Program-made: the position numbers and the translations under genes | DNA from: Verrucomicrobiota bacterium | GTDB lineage: Bacteria > Verrucomicrobiota > Verrucomicrobiia > Palsa-1439 | Assembly (NCBI GenBank): GCA_003152315.1 | Contig: PLZV01000005.1 | Location: 1 to 52,079, forward strand | Direction: 5' to 3' | Length of the DNA: 52,079 bases | Notes under the pieces: generated by a model | The model's input: the letters and a program-made list of their open reading frames with translations, nothing else | Told to the model about the DNA's origin: nothing | Database searches by the model: none | Part shown: in pieces, positions 51,974-52,079 of the stretch | Numbering within the stretch: the stretch's first letter is position 1 | How the letters are laid out: every line of letters starts with the position of its first letter

Positions 51974-52003
51974 TTATTTGGCATTAAGTGGGTGTGGCCA
52001 CGA

Positions 52004-52025
52004 GCCCGGCGACGCATTGCCGGGC
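52004..52025 (-). terminator. Hairpin after the minus-strand partial PEP-CTERM gene
   Basis: GCCCGGC / GCCGGGC arms with an 8-base loop, in the same place and of similar sequence to the terminator at 51-74 but with shorter arms and no T-run. Confidence 0.5.
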
Positions 52026-52055
52026 CAAGAAGGAAGATGAACCGCGTAACCGATA

Positions 52056-52079
52056 TCAGGCGCGACGACGGCGCATAGC
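52056..52079 (-). CDS. 3' end of a second PEP-CTERM protein gene (partial)
   Basis: On the minus strand the last eight codons read A-M-R-R-R-R-A-stop, identical base for base to positions 1-24. The remainder lies beyond the window. Confidence 0.6.
   Translation of the reverse strand, partial: AMRRRRA

Noticed and set aside
51704-52078. A 124-codon plus-strand frame at the right end
   Set aside because: It covers two minus-strand terminators and the PEP-CTERM end, so it cannot be a normal gene.

Overview
The window looks like one metagenome- or draft-type contig from a Gram-negative bacterium of the Verrucomicrobiota (inference). The supporting signs are PEP-CTERM sorting tails (VPEPS...GLLGLMAMRRR), a split type IV pilus/type II secretion cluster with several pseudopilins, lipid A and heptose genes, a two-domain TMTC-like glycosyltransferase/TPR family, and many TGTAG- or TTGGAGG-bordered palindromic repeats. 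Both ends of the window carry the last eight codons of a PEP-CTERM gene in inverted orientation, so the contig probably stops at a genomic repeat.

Layout. 0.1-8.7 kb is a housekeeping block: a fused beta-oxidation enzyme, YqgE, TadA, two tandem TMTC-like membrane/TPR proteins, YgfZ and a secreted cyclophilin. 8.7-11.4 kb holds two copies of one expression module (small ORF, curved-DNA promoter, leader hairpin, PEP-CTERM gene, GAAA-loop terminator) whose mature cargo proteins are unrelated. 11.5-13.9 kb has a secreted 5'-nucleotidase facing a secreted double OB-fold protein. 14.1-25.9 kb is a pilus cluster in the order pilC, sigma-54 activator, two pseudopilins, pilM-N-O-P-Q, and three minor-pilin-like genes plus a small membrane protein. 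Three sites with the -24/-12 spacing of sigma-54 promoters lie upstream of pilC, the first pseudopilin and pilM. A second NtrC-type regulator and a CCA-adding enzyme follow on the minus strand.

28.8-31.7 kb is accessory: a small unknown gene, an A-rich stand-alone class III nucleotidyl cyclase, a methyltransferase, then a 0.7-kb repeat-dense stretch. 31.7-36.5 kb returns to core-type genes: a U32 (RlhA-like) protein, a UPF0104 membrane protein coupled to a TIM-barrel isomerase, and rpsU. 36.5-45.3 kb is a decayed accessory region with palindromes, an interrupted membrane-protein pseudogene, three remnants of the same GNAT acetyltransferase tail, a third PEP-CTERM protein, an FN3 protein, small membrane proteins and a methyltransferase. 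45.5-51.7 kb is a minus-strand envelope/repair run: lpxK, waaF and murJ with overlapping ends, then uvrC and a secreted unknown.

How the genes work together. The pilus genes form one machine: PilC platform, PilM/N/O/P alignment complex, PilQ secretin and pseudopilins. The sequence suggests sigma-54 control by the activator encoded inside the cluster. The ATPases, prepilin peptidase, exosortase and any partner histidine kinase are not in this window. LpxK, WaaF and MurJ together supply lipid A phosphorylation, core heptose addition and lipid II flipping. No complete defence system, prophage, transposase, CRISPR array, rRNA or intact tRNA was seen.
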